A stretch of 64,000 nt of DNA from Mycobacterium heidelbergense (GCF_010730745.1 NZ_AP022615.1:1798001-1862000); one strand, 5' to 3'. Positions 18,783 to 28,218 are shown, counted from the first letter of the stretch. The notes: generated from the letters alone by a model not told the origin. Translations and numbers: made by a program.

Positions 18783-19046
18783 CGGCGCAAGCGCGCTGAG
18801 CGGGCACTTACCAGTGTGGTAGCCACCTGCTATTTGCTTGGGGTGTCTACACGTCGCATGGAGCGGCTCGTCGAATCTCTCAGTGTTACAAGCTTTTCCA
18901 AGTCGCAAGTATCAATGATGGCTTCTGAACCCGATGAGGCCGTGGAGGCGTTTCGCACGCGGCCACTCGATGCCAGTCCGTACACCTTCGTCGCCGCCGA
19001 TGCGCTGGTGCTCAAGGTCCGCGAGAACAGTCGCGTGGTGGGAGTG
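18783..19046 (+). pseudogene. internal fragment of an IS1081-type (IS256 family) transposase
   Basis: About 88 codons match the middle of the IS1081 transposase almost residue for residue: RRKRAERALTSVVATCYLLG, STRRMERLVE, SKSQVS, EAFRTRPLDA and YTFVAADALVLKVRE, which includes the first catalytic Asp. The N-terminal and C-terminal thirds are absent, and the 3' side runs directly into recombinase sequence on the other strand. No inverted repeats remain. A dead remnant. Confidence 0.85.
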
Positions 19047-19598
19047 CGCAACACATCGGTGGCCGGCACCTCGTGCGCCTCGTCGAGGACATGCAGATAG
19101 GCGGCGAACCTCCGCACGACGGTGAGACGGTGAGCCCACCACAGGGGGCTGGCGCCTTGTGGTAGCCGCCCACGCCCTCCACGTGCAGAAAGCTCAGGAG
19201 CGACCGCGCCGCGGTCACGATCAGCTTGGCCGTTCTCACCGCACGTCCAGGGCACGACACCCGCACGAACCCGATGACTTCGGCCACGGTCAGCGTCGCC
19301 AAATCCAGTTCACCACCCCCCATCCGGCTCGCGAGCAGCGGCCTCGTCAGATGGGCATGCAACGCGGCAGTGGCAGCCGACCATCCCCGCTCAGCCACCA
19401 GTAGTCGCGGTAGTGGGCCAACAGCGTCTCCACCGCCCCTCCCGGCTCCGGGTCTGGCTCCACCGGCGCCACACCCACCCCGCGCAGGTACCCGAGTAAA
19501 GGCGTTAACGCATTGGGAGACAACCACAACCGATAACCCGCGGCGCGTCGTGCGGCGAGGAAATCTGCCAGCACCGACGCCGACGGCACCAGGACCAC
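19047..19598 (-). pseudogene. decayed tyrosine recombinase/integrase sequence
   Basis: Read leftwards in three frames, this shows the N-terminal halves of phage-type integrases. 19598-19400 gives SVLADFLAARRAAGYRLWLS and LTPLLGYLRGVGVAPVEP. About 19420-19150 continues with ERGWSAATAALHAHLTRPLL and LTVAEVIGFVRV. 19150-19047 gives TVVRRFAAYLHVLDEAHEVP from a second core-binding domain. No catalytic R..HxxR..Y domain is present. At least two frameshifts, so inactive. Confidence 0.8.
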
Positions 19599-20141
19599 AG
19601 GTCCCGCTGCCTTTCGGCCATCGGCATTCGCTTCTTGAGCATCCTGTTCCCGCCGAGGGATTCCGCCCCTCTCACGATCGGCCTACCGGCCCGAAGGCCG
19701 GACCCGACAGGGTTTCCACGTTCCGCGCACACGAGAAACGGCCGAGGAGGGCGCCCTCTATACCCTGAGACCAGCGATGTTCGCACGACCGGCCTGTGGC
19801 CTCCGGTCGCCGCTTGCCGCCACTGCCAGCGGCCAGGTCCTATCACCCGGGTTCTCAACCCGTCTTCCCAGCTTCAAATAACGAGGCGTCACCAAGGGGT
19901 CATTCGCATTCGCCCGTCCGGCCTTCCCCTCGCCCGGTCGTTCCCCGGACGGAACGGGGGCCCTTGGGCTTCTTCCCTGAGCTTCGCACCCCCCACGGGC
20001 AGGACCCGTCGACACACGTCAGGGCGGGGATCGGTCACGAACACCAACCGAGAACTACGCGACCGGCATCGCCGACCTCTAATCCACGAGCTCGCTCACA
20101 TGCGCGACATCGCATCGCACCCGCAAGTTCTGATCATTGCT
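19599..20141. other. non-coding stretch between recombinase remnant and cassette array
   Basis: About 540 bases with no reading frame that I can support on either strand. It contains GC-rich short inverted repeats (for example ccggcccgaaggccgg near 19685), but no recognisable RNA gene or inverted-repeat boundary. It ends where the first copy of the conserved intergenic block of the array begins. Confidence 0.5.
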
Positions 20142-20520
20142 CTTACCGGCCGGCGAGCTGGATATACCTAAGGAGAACCTGAGTTCGCGCGGTTTTCGAG
20201 GGACATTTGCCGATCACTTCAAGAACACGCAGTCCAGCAATCGTCGTGAAGTCAAGGAACACCTGCTAGAAGCGTAGTTACCATGTACGTTGGCAACATT
20301 TATCCGATGTTGTGATAGTTCAGTTTGAAAGTACCTACCGGTAACAAGCGGGGCTCGTACCCGCTCCCCACTCACGATAGCTGTGCCCCTGATCATATAG
20401 CTGCCCGGCGAGGGATATAGCGAATTACCGAGTTTGCTGCGGCTGGCTTCGGAAGCGGGTATCCGACAGGTCGGGGTCTTATGTCCTCAGGAACGCACGC
20501 GAGAAAAAGGGCGGGATCAC
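20142..20520. repeat. conserved intergenic block, copy A
   Basis: First of four similar blocks (others at 25708, 32609 and 37857). Shared landmarks in order: cttaccggccggcgagct, aaggagaacctgag, acatttgccgatcacttc, gatagttcagtttgaaagta, cggtaacaagc, cactcacgatagct, then ggatcaccccg. It marks the left boundary of the island. A rightward frame could give LKENLSxxxFRG(I/T)FADHF, but C and D carry a stop in it. Function unknown; possibly the scar of the original insertion or a recombination site. Confidence 0.75.
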
Positions 20521-21359
20521 CCCGGACCGTGGGCGTCGTCTCTGGGGCGGTGTGACGCGAAGGAACCCCCGCAGGTCGAGCCCTGGTGTTCCTCGGGCCG
20601 TGACCGGGGTGGGTGTTATCTCGGTCGCCGAGTTTTCGGTGTCGGGTTTCGGTGAGGGCGCGTGCGGCGGGGGTGTCTTTGCTGTGGCGGTCGACCATTT
20701 GTCGGGTGCACCAGCCGGCGACCTGCATGAGGGAGCCTTCGACACCGCCCAAGGAGAAGTAAGGGGTGTCTGAGTCGATGGTGGTGGCGCAGGCATGGGT
20801 AGCGGTCGATGACGGCACCGGTCTGTGTTGGGAAAGGAACGTGACGACCTTGGCCGCCTTTGGCTTTTCGGATGATGATGGCGCCGGTGGGTTGAGGGCG
20901 TGTGGGGATAGCGCGAGGAGCTCCCTTGTGCGCATTCCAGTTCCACCAGTGGTCGTAGCCAGGTTTCGTCCGCGGTGGTTGTGGAGGTGGTTGCCGGCGC
21001 AGGCTTTGAGCATCAACCACGGTTCGTTTGTTGGTCAGGCGTTCCACGATTTCGGTGTCGATTTGGGGTGGGGTGGGGTCGAGGAAGGGGTCGTGGTCGA
21101 TTCTTTGTTTGTCGGCTAGCCAGGCGGCGAAGCGGCGCACGGCCTGGTGGCGGATGCGTGCGGTGGCTGGTTGGGCGCCGGAGTCCAGTAAGTGGGCGAT
21201 CCAGCGTTGCCGGGCAGCCCGGGTGAAGGGGTGTGCATCGGGTTTGGCCGCACGCCAGGTGAGGTAGTAGCGCGCACCCCGTAGGTAGGAGTCGATGGTG
21301 TGATGCGCTTTGCGATCGGCCTGCATCGCCAGGTGCCGGCCGGGTACAGATACCACCAA
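20393..21359 (-). pseudogene. frameshifted tyrosine recombinase, catalytic Tyr replaced
   Basis: Leftward from 21359, an intact core-binding domain can be read (HTIDSYLRGARYYLTWRA, then ARIRHQAVRRFAAWLADK). After that the catalytic domain is broken over several frames: ELLALSPHALNP, TGAIIIRKAKGGQGRHVPF, then a C-terminal piece MQVAGWCTRQMVDRHSKD. In live relatives the last motif is MVDRYxKD with the nucleophile Tyr; here it is His. The HxxR block is missing. Inactive. A shorter relative lies before cassette B. Confidence 0.8.
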
Positions 21360-21360
21360 G

Positions 21361-21619
21361 TCCTAGGGTGTAGCGGCGCCGTCAAGAATTCAAAAGGCCA
21401 ATAATTCCGGGTTCACTTTGGGTGGATTCTTTTGCTGCCAATTTCCTATCACCGCAGCCAATTACCCATTTCATTACACGATTTCCCCAACATAATCCTT
21501 AGGTATGTTCAGCGTGTCGTTATCCCAAACACACTGCGAATCCAGAACGAAAACCGCCAGCACCCGGTTTTAGGTACGGCTCCGACTCGTTTTATCGGTC
21601 ATGACAGGAAGGCGCTCCC
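21361..21619 (+). promoter_or_regulatory. conserved leader of cassette A (promoter and 5' UTR)
   Basis: About 260 bases, unusually AT-rich for this genome, shared with 26584-26842, 33412-33684 and 38742-39004. Landmarks: ggcgccgtcaag, cttttgctgccaatttcc, aataatcctta(a/g)gtatgttca, then a constant end ctcgttttatcggtcatgacaggaaggcgc directly before the ATG, with aggaagg as ribosome binding site. The constant 3' portion, conserved better than needed for a Shine-Dalgarno site, suggests transcript-level control. Confidence 0.7.
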
Positions 21620-23017
21620 ATGAAGCGTAAGCAGCACAACATGAGGCGGGACCGCCGCAACGCGAAGGCGAACCGTGGCCGTATGGTCGGCCTCAGCACC
21701 GCAGCCGGCGCGTTCCTGACCGCCACCATGACCCCGGTGGCCGCCGCACCTGCTGCCCAGGCCGGGGTACTGGACATGATCATCAACCCGATCATCCAAC
21801 CCATCATCGGCGCTACCAGCACCGCCGCCGCCGCCGCGGGCACCACCGCGATCAACGGTATCGGCGCGGGTGCGCTCGCAGGCCTGCACACCGGCGCCCT
21901 CCAAGGCATCACGAATAGCCTCAATGCGAGCGCGGCGGCTTTCCAGGGTGTGCATTCGGCCGCCCTGGCCAGCATCACCAACAGCCTTAACGCCAGCGCT
22001 GCCGCCTTCAACGCCGGCGGACTGAGCACCGCCCTAGAGAGTATGCATGCCAGCGCTGCGGCTGCCCTCAACGTCAGCAGCGTCAGCGCTGCCCTCGAAG
22101 GCCTGCATGCCAGTGCCGCCGCTGCCTTTAGTGGTGGCGGGCTAGACGCGGCGGTCGCTGCGGCGAATTCGCCTAAGGCCGCGCTGAACAACCTGGTGTA
22201 CGGGGCGTTCAGCAACGTCTACACCATGGTCTACACCGCCGGCCAAACCTGGATCACCAGCCCCACCGGCCAACAACTAGACGGAGTCATCAACGCACCC
22301 TTCCTCTACCTGTTCGGGCGCGACCTGATCGGCAACGGCGTCAACGGATTCACCGGCCAAAACACCTCGCTGTTAGGCAGTCTCGGGCTCAACGGCACCC
22401 TGCACGATGGCGGGTTCTTGTTCGGTAACGGCGGGGCCGGTGCGGCCGGGACCGCCGCGAGTCACAACGGTCTTGTCGGCGGTGCTGCCGGGCTGATCGG
22501 CAACGGCGGGGTCGGTGGTGCCGGATTCAGCCCTGCCAGCGGTCGCGGCGGTAACGGCGGTGCCGGCGGTTTCGGGGGGTTGTTGATGGGTAACGGTGGT
22601 GCCGGCGGTGCGGGTGGTGTCAACGCTGGCTACAGCTTCGGCGTCGGTGGTGCCGGGGGTAATGCCGGCATCCTGTTCGGTAACGGCGGTGCTGGCGGCG
22701 CCGGTGGCGTCAGCAATCCCGCCGGTGGTTACGGCGGCCGCGGTGGTGCTGGTGGTAACGGTGCCTGGCTGGTCGGTAACGGCGGTCGGGGTGGTTCTGC
22801 GCCCAACAACATCTACGGTTCCGGACTTTACGACTCAGGTAACGCCGGTGGTGCCGGCGGTTTCAGCGGGCTCCTGGCCGGCAACGGTGGCGCTGGCGGC
22901 AACGGCGGCAACGCCACCCCCGGCTACGGCTATAGCGGCGGCCGCGGTGGTGTCGGCGGACTCGCCGGATTCCTCGGTCAGATCGGTGCGGCCGGCACTC
23001 CTGGGGCAAGCAGCTAA
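21620..23017 (+). CDS. cassette A gene 1: exported glycine-rich PGRS-like protein without PE domain
   Basis: 465 residues. The N-terminus is a long basic signal (MKRKQHNMRRDRR, hydrophobic GLSTAAGAFLTATMTPVAAA, cleavage likely after AQA near residue 48). Residues about 90-185 hold Ala-rich ~20-residue repeats (NSLNASAAAF, LHASAAAAF). Then comes an LFGRDLIGNGVNG motif, close to the GRPLIGNG that opens PGRS domains of PE_PGRS proteins, and about 210 residues of GGAGG/GNGG repeats. There is no PE domain. First gene of cassette A; 72 bases before gene 2. Probably cell-surface or secreted. Confidence 0.85.
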   Translation: MKRKQHNMRRDRRNAKANRGRMVGLSTAAGAFLTATMTPVAAAPAAQAGVLDMIINPIIQPIIGATSTAAAAAGTTAINGIGAGALAGLHTGALQGITNSLNASAAAFQGVHSAALASITNSLNASAAAFNAGGLSTALESMHASAAAALNVSSVSAALEGLHASAAAAFSGGGLDAAVAAANSPKAALNNLVYGAFSNVYTMVYTAGQTWITSPTGQQLDGVINAPFLYLFGRDLIGNGVNGFTGQNTSLLGSLGLNGTLHDGGFLFGNGGAGAAGTAASHNGLVGGAAGLIGNGGVGGAGFSPASGRGGNGGAGGFGGLLMGNGGAGGAGGVNAGYSFGVGGAGGNAGILFGNGGAGGAGGVSNPAGGYGGRGGAGGNGAWLVGNGGRGGSAPNNIYGSGLYDSGNAGGAGGFSGLLAGNGGAGGNGGNATPGYGYSGGRGGVGGLAGFLGQIGAAGTPGASS

Positions 23018-23089
23018 TACCCCCTTGGGCGTGATGGCTTCTGTGCGCCCACGACTACCCAGACCACAGACAGCAAAGGAACAACACCC

Positions 23090-24379
23090 ATGCAACAGTT
23101 AACAGCCCTTCGACCCCTTGTCACCGCGGGTGCCGCGGCACTAGGTGCCAGCCTGATCGCCCTGACACCGGCAGTCTCCAACGACGCGGCATCCGCCCTC
23201 CAGCACAGCGTTGCCGCCGCTCAGCAGCGCGCGGTCGAACTCGCGAGCACGGATTACGCCGTCAACCCGCTGCAAACCTGGCTCGACGTCTTCACGAACG
23301 CGGCCGCCAACCTACAGACCATTGGCGCCGACTGGGCCCAGATTCCCGCAGTGCTCGGACAACAGTTCGCCGCGAACTTGATCCAGTACGCGAACCTCTA
23401 CGTCGGCTCATACCAATCCGCCGCCAACGGCGCTCTTCAGTTCTACACCTCAACTGTAACTAGCCACCCGGGCGTCCCGACCAATTTTTGGCCGGTATTA
23501 GCACAGGGACTTGCTGACTTCCAGTCGGGTCAGATCGCGAGTGGGATTGATCAAGTGGGCTTCGCGTTGCTTCAAGGCCCCATATCAGCTGTTCTTCAGC
23601 CAATGGAAAATACTCTGCAGATCCCTATATATTTCACGCAGAATATTGCGAACGCTACGGATGCTCTCCTTAAAACCAGTAATGGCGGCGTCATCGAGTC
23701 GGTCGGTGCGTACGCGCTCTTCGGGTTCAGCGGCACCCTTGAACATTCGCTCGGTGATAGTCTTCAAGCCGCTTACGATGCGTTTGCTGCTGGGGATCCG
23801 GTAGATGGGGTGCTCAATTTACTCAATACGCCGGGCGCGGTAGCCAACGGTGTGATCAACGGTTACAACGGCAGTCAGGGTCTCCTTTCACCGGAGAACG
23901 GTGTGTTGCAGAGTGGTTTGCTCTCGATATTCGCGAACCTGGCCCCCCAAAATTTAGCGAAGGCGATCGTTGTTCCCGGTGGGACCAACATTACGAACGG
24001 CGGCAGCCTGGCCACGGCGTGGGGATCATTCTTGAACATGGCGGCCGGTGGTTGGCCGTCTCCGAACGAAATCGTCAACAACATCCTTAATCTCTTCCAG
24101 ACCTACGCCGGCTTGCCTGGTTTGGCGAGCGCGGCCAACGTTGGTGGCGTGGTCCCGGCGGCCGCTTTGGCTGGTTTGCCTGGTTTGTCGGCGGGTGTGC
24201 TCAAGGCGTTTGATCCGGCGGCGGTGACCAATATTGCGGCGTCGTTGGGTCCGTCGTTGGCCGCGGAGGTCGCGGGATCGTTGGGTTCGTCGTTGGGGGC
24301 GAATCTCGCGGGGTCGTTGGCGACAACATTGTCGGTGGACCTGTCCAGGGTCGCGTTGCACATTCTGTCGGCGCTGTAA
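23090..24379 (+). CDS. cassette A gene 2: exported Ala-rich helical protein
   Basis: 429 residues; I know no function. N-terminal hydrophobic signal (LRPLVTAGAAALGASLIALT, likely cleavage after AVS-N). The middle is helical with conserved marks NPxQTWxxVF, LGQQFAANLIQYANLYVGSY and DAFAAGDPVDGVLNLLNTPG. The C-terminal ~60 residues are an 11-residue-type amphipathic repeat (ASLGPSLAAEV, GSLGSSLGANL, AGSLATTLSVD) ending ALHILSAL. The tail is nearly identical to copy B and different from C/D. A ribosome binding site aaagga precedes the ATG. Confidence 0.8.
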   Translation: MQQLTALRPLVTAGAAALGASLIALTPAVSNDAASALQHSVAAAQQRAVELASTDYAVNPLQTWLDVFTNAAANLQTIGADWAQIPAVLGQQFAANLIQYANLYVGSYQSAANGALQFYTSTVTSHPGVPTNFWPVLAQGLADFQSGQIASGIDQVGFALLQGPISAVLQPMENTLQIPIYFTQNIANATDALLKTSNGGVIESVGAYALFGFSGTLEHSLGDSLQAAYDAFAAGDPVDGVLNLLNTPGAVANGVINGYNGSQGLLSPENGVLQSGLLSIFANLAPQNLAKAIVVPGGTNITNGGSLATAWGSFLNMAAGGWPSPNEIVNNILNLFQTYAGLPGLASAANVGGVVPAAALAGLPGLSAGVLKAFDPAAVTNIAASLGPSLAAEVAGSLGSSLGANLAGSLATTLSVDLSRVALHILSAL

Positions 24380-24527
24380 GTCCCTTTCCTTTGGTTGTTG
24401 TGGGGTGTGGGAGGTACTTCGATGACCGGGATTTGGTGGACGGCGCGCGTGTGGTGGTGTGGCGCTAGTCCCTCACTACCAGCCGGTATTACTACGCGCG
24501 GCATGGCCTGAATGTAGGTGGTTGCTG

Positions 24528-25583
24528 ATGTCTGTGGGCTCGCGGGAATGGGATGAGAGCGACGCCGCCGATGAGGTGTTGGGTGCTACCGGTGTCTGGT
24601 TAATTCCCCGGGCCCCCACGATGGTGGAGTCGAGATGTCGGGTCGTCACGACCGACGCCAGTCGCGACGCGCATGCCGGGACGGTGCTGTCTCGCGAACA
24701 TCAGGAAGTCCTGGAGTGGGCGCAGGCCCGTGTTGATGAGTTGATCGGTGTGGTCGAAGCCAAGGAACGCTTCGCGGGGTGGCGCACCGTCCTGCAGACC
24801 AGCCAGCACAGCGGCGCGGTGACCTCGTGTGCGGACAACCATATGGTGTTTTTGGGTGCGCCGGGGACGGCGAAAAGGACGTTTGCCCGGGTGATCGGTG
24901 AGGTGTTGTTCGGGTTAGGCACCATCGCGCGCCCGGGGGTGACGGAGGTGGCTGCGGAGGATGTTGTGGTGGGGGGTCTTTCGCGGAGCGCGGTGGCGAT
25001 GAAGAGTGTGTGTGATGACGCTCGGGGTGGGGTGTTGTTTATCGAGGAGGCCTATCGGCTGGCTCCGCAGACCGCAGGCCATTCGTGGGGTGTGGATGCG
25101 TTGACCATGCTCCAAACGTGTATGGCGGAGTATCGTGATGAGCTGGTCGTTATCCTCGCCGGCTACCCCGACCCGATGCAGGAATTCTTCACCGCTCATG
25201 ACGGGCTGGCCGGCCGATTCCCCCACACGATGAGCTTCGCCAGCTATACCCCGGAGGAAGTCGTCGCCATCGGGCGCCGTCTAGCGGGTAAGGAGAATCT
25301 GGTGGTGGGGGAGGTGGTGTGGGAGTTGCTGCGTGCTGAGGCGGCCCGGTTACGGTCGATCCCCTACGGCCACGCCACGTTGCTCGATGCCGCCGGTAAC
25401 GCCCACTACGCATACGATGTGGTCTCCATGTGTCGGCGTGCGCGGCTTCGCCGACTAAACCGACTGGCGCCTAATCGCGGCGACCTTAAACACCTCGTCC
25501 GCACCGACCCCGGTGTTCTCCACGTCAACACCACAGACATGCAACGCGCCCTCACCGCCTCACACCCAGCCGTAACAACCTAA
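24528..25583 (+). CDS. cassette A gene 3: EccA/CbbX-like AAA+ protein with altered Walker A
   Basis: 351 residues from ATG at 24528 (an upstream in-frame ATG at 24459 is less likely; copy B starts at the equivalent site). Single AAA+ domain of the CbbX/SpoVK/EccA type: Walker A-like GAPGTAKR (about 110-117; the usual GK[ST] is AKR), Walker B FIEEAYRL (about 171-178, Asp replaced by Glu), sensor 1 VVILAGYPDPM, GLAGRFPHTMSF, and GNAHYAYDVVSMCRRARLRR in place of the sensor-2 region. It lacks the TPR domain of EccA. Cytosolic; likely a chaperone for the exported partners. Confidence 0.85.
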   Translation: MSVGSREWDESDAADEVLGATGVWLIPRAPTMVESRCRVVTTDASRDAHAGTVLSREHQEVLEWAQARVDELIGVVEAKERFAGWRTVLQTSQHSGAVTSCADNHMVFLGAPGTAKRTFARVIGEVLFGLGTIARPGVTEVAAEDVVVGGLSRSAVAMKSVCDDARGGVLFIEEAYRLAPQTAGHSWGVDALTMLQTCMAEYRDELVVILAGYPDPMQEFFTAHDGLAGRFPHTMSFASYTPEEVVAIGRRLAGKENLVVGEVVWELLRAEAARLRSIPYGHATLLDAAGNAHYAYDVVSMCRRARLRRLNRLAPNRGDLKHLVRTDPGVLHVNTTDMQRALTASHPAVTT

Positions 25584-25707
25584 AAACCGGCTGACCCCAA
25601 ACCACCAGGCGCAACAACAATAAGTCCGCCTCGGGAAGGCTGGTGGTGGGCTGGCGGTCTGGTCTGGAGGCGGAGAGCCGAGCTGGGCGTCACGGTGAGG
25701 GCCGGCC

Positions 25708-26100
25708 CTTACCGGCCGGCGAGCTAGACGTACTTAAGGAGAACCTGAGTCCGCGGGATTTCCGAGGGATATTTGCCGATCACTTCAGGAACACACAGTC
25801 CAGCAATCTCCATGAAGTCAAGAAATTACTGGTAGATATGCTATATCGGCTATAACAGCAACATCAATTCGACGCTGTGATAGTTCAGTTTGAAAGTACC
25901 TACTGGTAACAAGCGGGGTCCATGCTCGCTTCCCACTCACGATAGCTGCAACCATTGCCGTAGGGCTGCTTGGCAAGGCATATAGCGTATTGCTGAGTTT
26001 GCTGCTGCTGGCTTCGAAAGCGTGCCTCTGACAGGTCGGGGTGACCCCTCTGTCATCAGGAACGCACTGAGAAAAGGCAGGATCACCCCGGACCGCAGCC
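25708..26100. repeat. conserved intergenic block, copy B
   Basis: Second copy of the block at 20142, with the same order of landmarks. Here the rightward frame is open longest, to the stop at 25855 (LKENLSPRDFRG, then FADHFRNTQSSN). Since the frame is closed by stops in C and D, I treat the block as repeated non-coding DNA or decayed coding DNA. Confidence 0.75.
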
Positions 26101-26199
26101 ACCGCCTCGCGGCGACGTGACCCCCGCCGCTCGGACCGCACGGCACCCTACGCGCCGAACCCCGTGCACACTTTTCAGCCCGCCCGAACCAAACCCCGC

Positions 26200-26583
26200 A
26201 AGCCGAGCCAGGTTTTCCTGGGGCCGTGACCGGAGTGAGGTGTGTTTGGTGTCGGGTTTCGGTGAGGGCGCGTGGGGCGGCACTGGCGAGGGTGTGTCTG
26301 AGTCGGTCGAGGTGACCTCCTTTGCCGCCCTTGCCTTTCGCATGCTGACCATGCCGGTGGTGGGGTTGACGTTGTGGGTTTTTCGACGAGTAGGCGTAGG
26401 CAGGCTTCCTCGCGGCGGTCGTAGAGTTGGCTGCCGGCGCAGGCTTTCAGCATTCACCGCAGGTCATCATCGGTGAGGCGTGGCACCCATCTTCGTATCG
26501 ATCTTGGATGGCTTGAAACCCGAGAAAGGCTTTGCGGTCGGCCAGCATCGCTAGTTGCCGGCTGGGCGGAAATGTCGCCAAGT
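26200..26583 (-). pseudogene. short relic of the same tyrosine recombinase as at 20393-21359
   Basis: Leftward frames give LKACAGSQLYDRREEACLRLLVEK, the start of an integrase catalytic domain, followed by short pieces matching the C-terminal debris of the copy before cassette A. The core-binding domain is deleted and the right end matches the sequence just before the leader in A. Same relic, same place, more decayed: it was duplicated with the cassette. Confidence 0.7.
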
Positions 26584-26842
26584 CCTGGGGTGTGGCGGCG
26601 CCGTCAAGCATTTCGGAATGACAATGATTCCGGGGTTATTTTGTGCAAGCTTTTTTGCTGCCCATTCCTATCGCCGCAGCTAATTACCCCATTTTATTAC
26701 GCAAATTCCTCAACATAATCCTTAAGTATGTTCAGCATGTCGTTATCCACAACACACTGTGAATCCGGATCGAAAGTCGCCAGCAGCCGGTTTTAGGTAC
26801 GGCTCCGACTCGTTTTATCGGTCATGACAGGAAGGCGCTCCA
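26584..26842 (+). promoter_or_regulatory. conserved leader of cassette B
   Basis: Counterpart of 21361-21619. It contains cataatccttaagtatgttcag, gtcgttatccacaacacactg and the constant end cgttttatcggtcatgacaggaaggcgc before the ATG. Confidence 0.7.
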
Positions 26843-28174
26843 ATGAAGCGTAAACAGCACAGCATGAGGCGGGACCGCCGCTCACGCAACGCCATGGCGG
26901 CTCGTCGTGGCCGTGTCGTCGGCCTCAGCACCGCGGCCGGCGCGTTGCTGACCGCCACCATGACCCCAGTCATCGCCGCACCGTCCGCTCAGGCCGGGGT
27001 GCTCGACATGATCATCAACCCGATCATCCAGCCCATCATGGGCGCCGTCGGCACCGCTGCCGCCGCGGGCACCACCGCGATGAATGGTTTCGGTGCGGGT
27101 GCACTCGCGGGCCTGCATACCGCAGCCCTCGAAGGCATCACCAACAGCCTCAACGCCAGCGCCGCCGCCTTCCAGGGTGTGCATTCGGCCGCCCTGGCCA
27201 GCATCACCAACAGCCTCACCGCCAGTGCTGCCGCCTTCAACACCGGCGGACTGAGCACCGCCCTGGAAGGCCTGCATGCCAGCGCTGCCGCTGCCCTCAG
27301 TGGTGGGGGGTTCAGCGCTGCTGCGGCTAATTCTGCTGGGAATGTGCAGCTGAACAACCTCGTGTATGGCGGTTTCAGCAATGTCTACAACATGATCTAC
27401 ACGGCCGGACAGTCGTGGATTGCCAGCCCCACCGGCCAACAAATAGACGGAGTCATCAACGCGCCGTTCCTCTATTTGTTTGGGCGCGACCTGATCGGCA
27501 ACGGCGTCAACAACTTTACGGGTGCCAACACCTCGCTGATAGGTAGTACTGGCCTTACCGGCAACCTGAGCGACGGCGGGTTCTTATTCGGCAATGGCGG
27601 GGCCGGCGCGGCCGGTAGCGTCGCACATCCTGCCGGTTGGGCTGGTGGTACCGCCGGGCTGTTCGGCAACGGCGGCGCCGGCGGCGCCGGATTCAACGCT
27701 ACTAGCGGCGCTGGTGGGGCCGGTGGGGTTGGTGGTCCTGGCGGCATTTTGATGGGTAACGGCGGTGTCGGTGGTGTCGGCGCCGGAGGTACCACTGGCT
27801 TCGGTGGCAACGGTGGTGCTGGTGGCGCTGGCGGGTTCCTGTTCGGCGACGGGGGCGCAGGTGGTGCCGGTGGCGTCGGCCCCTCCACCGGCAGTGGTGC
27901 CGGTGGTATCGGCGGTGTCGGCGGTTACGGGGCCTGGCTGGTCGGCAACGGCGGTGTCGGCGGTGTCGGCGGTACCGCGACCGGTACCGGTGCCGGTCGC
28001 GCAGGTGGTGCCGGCGGTCTTGGCGGCATGCTAGCCGGCAACGGCGGCAACGGCGGCAACGGCGGCCCCAGCGGCCCCAGCGGCACCGCCAAGGGTGGCC
28101 CGGGCGGTGTGGGCGGTTTGGTCGGGATCCTCGGCCAGATCGGCGTGGCGGGCACACCTGGAGCCCGCGGTTAG
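26843..28174 (+). CDS. cassette B gene 1: exported glycine-rich PGRS-like protein without PE domain
   Basis: 443 residues, same architecture as copy A: basic signal region (MKRKQHSMRRDRRSRN), hydrophobic core and likely cleavage after SAQA, Ala-rich helical repeats (NSLNASAAAF and NSLTASAAAF), IDGVINAPFLYLFGRDLIGN, then GGAGGVGG/GNGG repeats to residue 443. It has one ~20-residue helical repeat fewer than copy A. 44 bases separate it from the 5' fragment of gene 2. Confidence 0.85.
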   Translation: MKRKQHSMRRDRRSRNAMAARRGRVVGLSTAAGALLTATMTPVIAAPSAQAGVLDMIINPIIQPIMGAVGTAAAAGTTAMNGFGAGALAGLHTAALEGITNSLNASAAAFQGVHSAALASITNSLTASAAAFNTGGLSTALEGLHASAAAALSGGGFSAAAANSAGNVQLNNLVYGGFSNVYNMIYTAGQSWIASPTGQQIDGVINAPFLYLFGRDLIGNGVNNFTGANTSLIGSTGLTGNLSDGGFLFGNGGAGAAGSVAHPAGWAGGTAGLFGNGGAGGAGFNATSGAGGAGGVGGPGGILMGNGGVGGVGAGGTTGFGGNGGAGGAGGFLFGDGGAGGAGGVGPSTGSGAGGIGGVGGYGAWLVGNGGVGGVGGTATGTGAGRAGGAGGLGGMLAGNGGNGGNGGPSGPSGTAKGGPGGVGGLVGILGQIGVAGTPGARG

Positions 28175-28218
28175 CCCCCATGAACAGCCAGATCACAGAC
28201 AGCAAAGGAACTCAGCGC

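Noticed and set aside
19635..20182. Open frames in the stretch before the array (for example with PLGFFPELRTPHG) as a group II intron or protein gene
   Set aside because: No reverse transcriptase motifs and no supportable intron domain structure; frames are Pro/Arg-rich and overlapping on both strands.
22400..23000. Short regularly repeated units resembling a CRISPR array or satellite
   Set aside because: The repeats are in frame with Gly-Gly-Ala/Asn codons of the PGRS-like proteins; there are no unique spacers of constant length and no cas genes.
25643..25855. 70-codon rightward protein in the conserved block of copy B
   Set aside because: The same frame carries stop codons in copies C and D and no start is shared, so coding is not supported.
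27472..28205. Pro- or Arg/His-rich frames antisense to the glycine-rich genes (also 34236-34724, 39628-40206)
   Set aside because: Antisense of GGN/GCC repeat codons; composition is explained by the PGRS-like coding strand.
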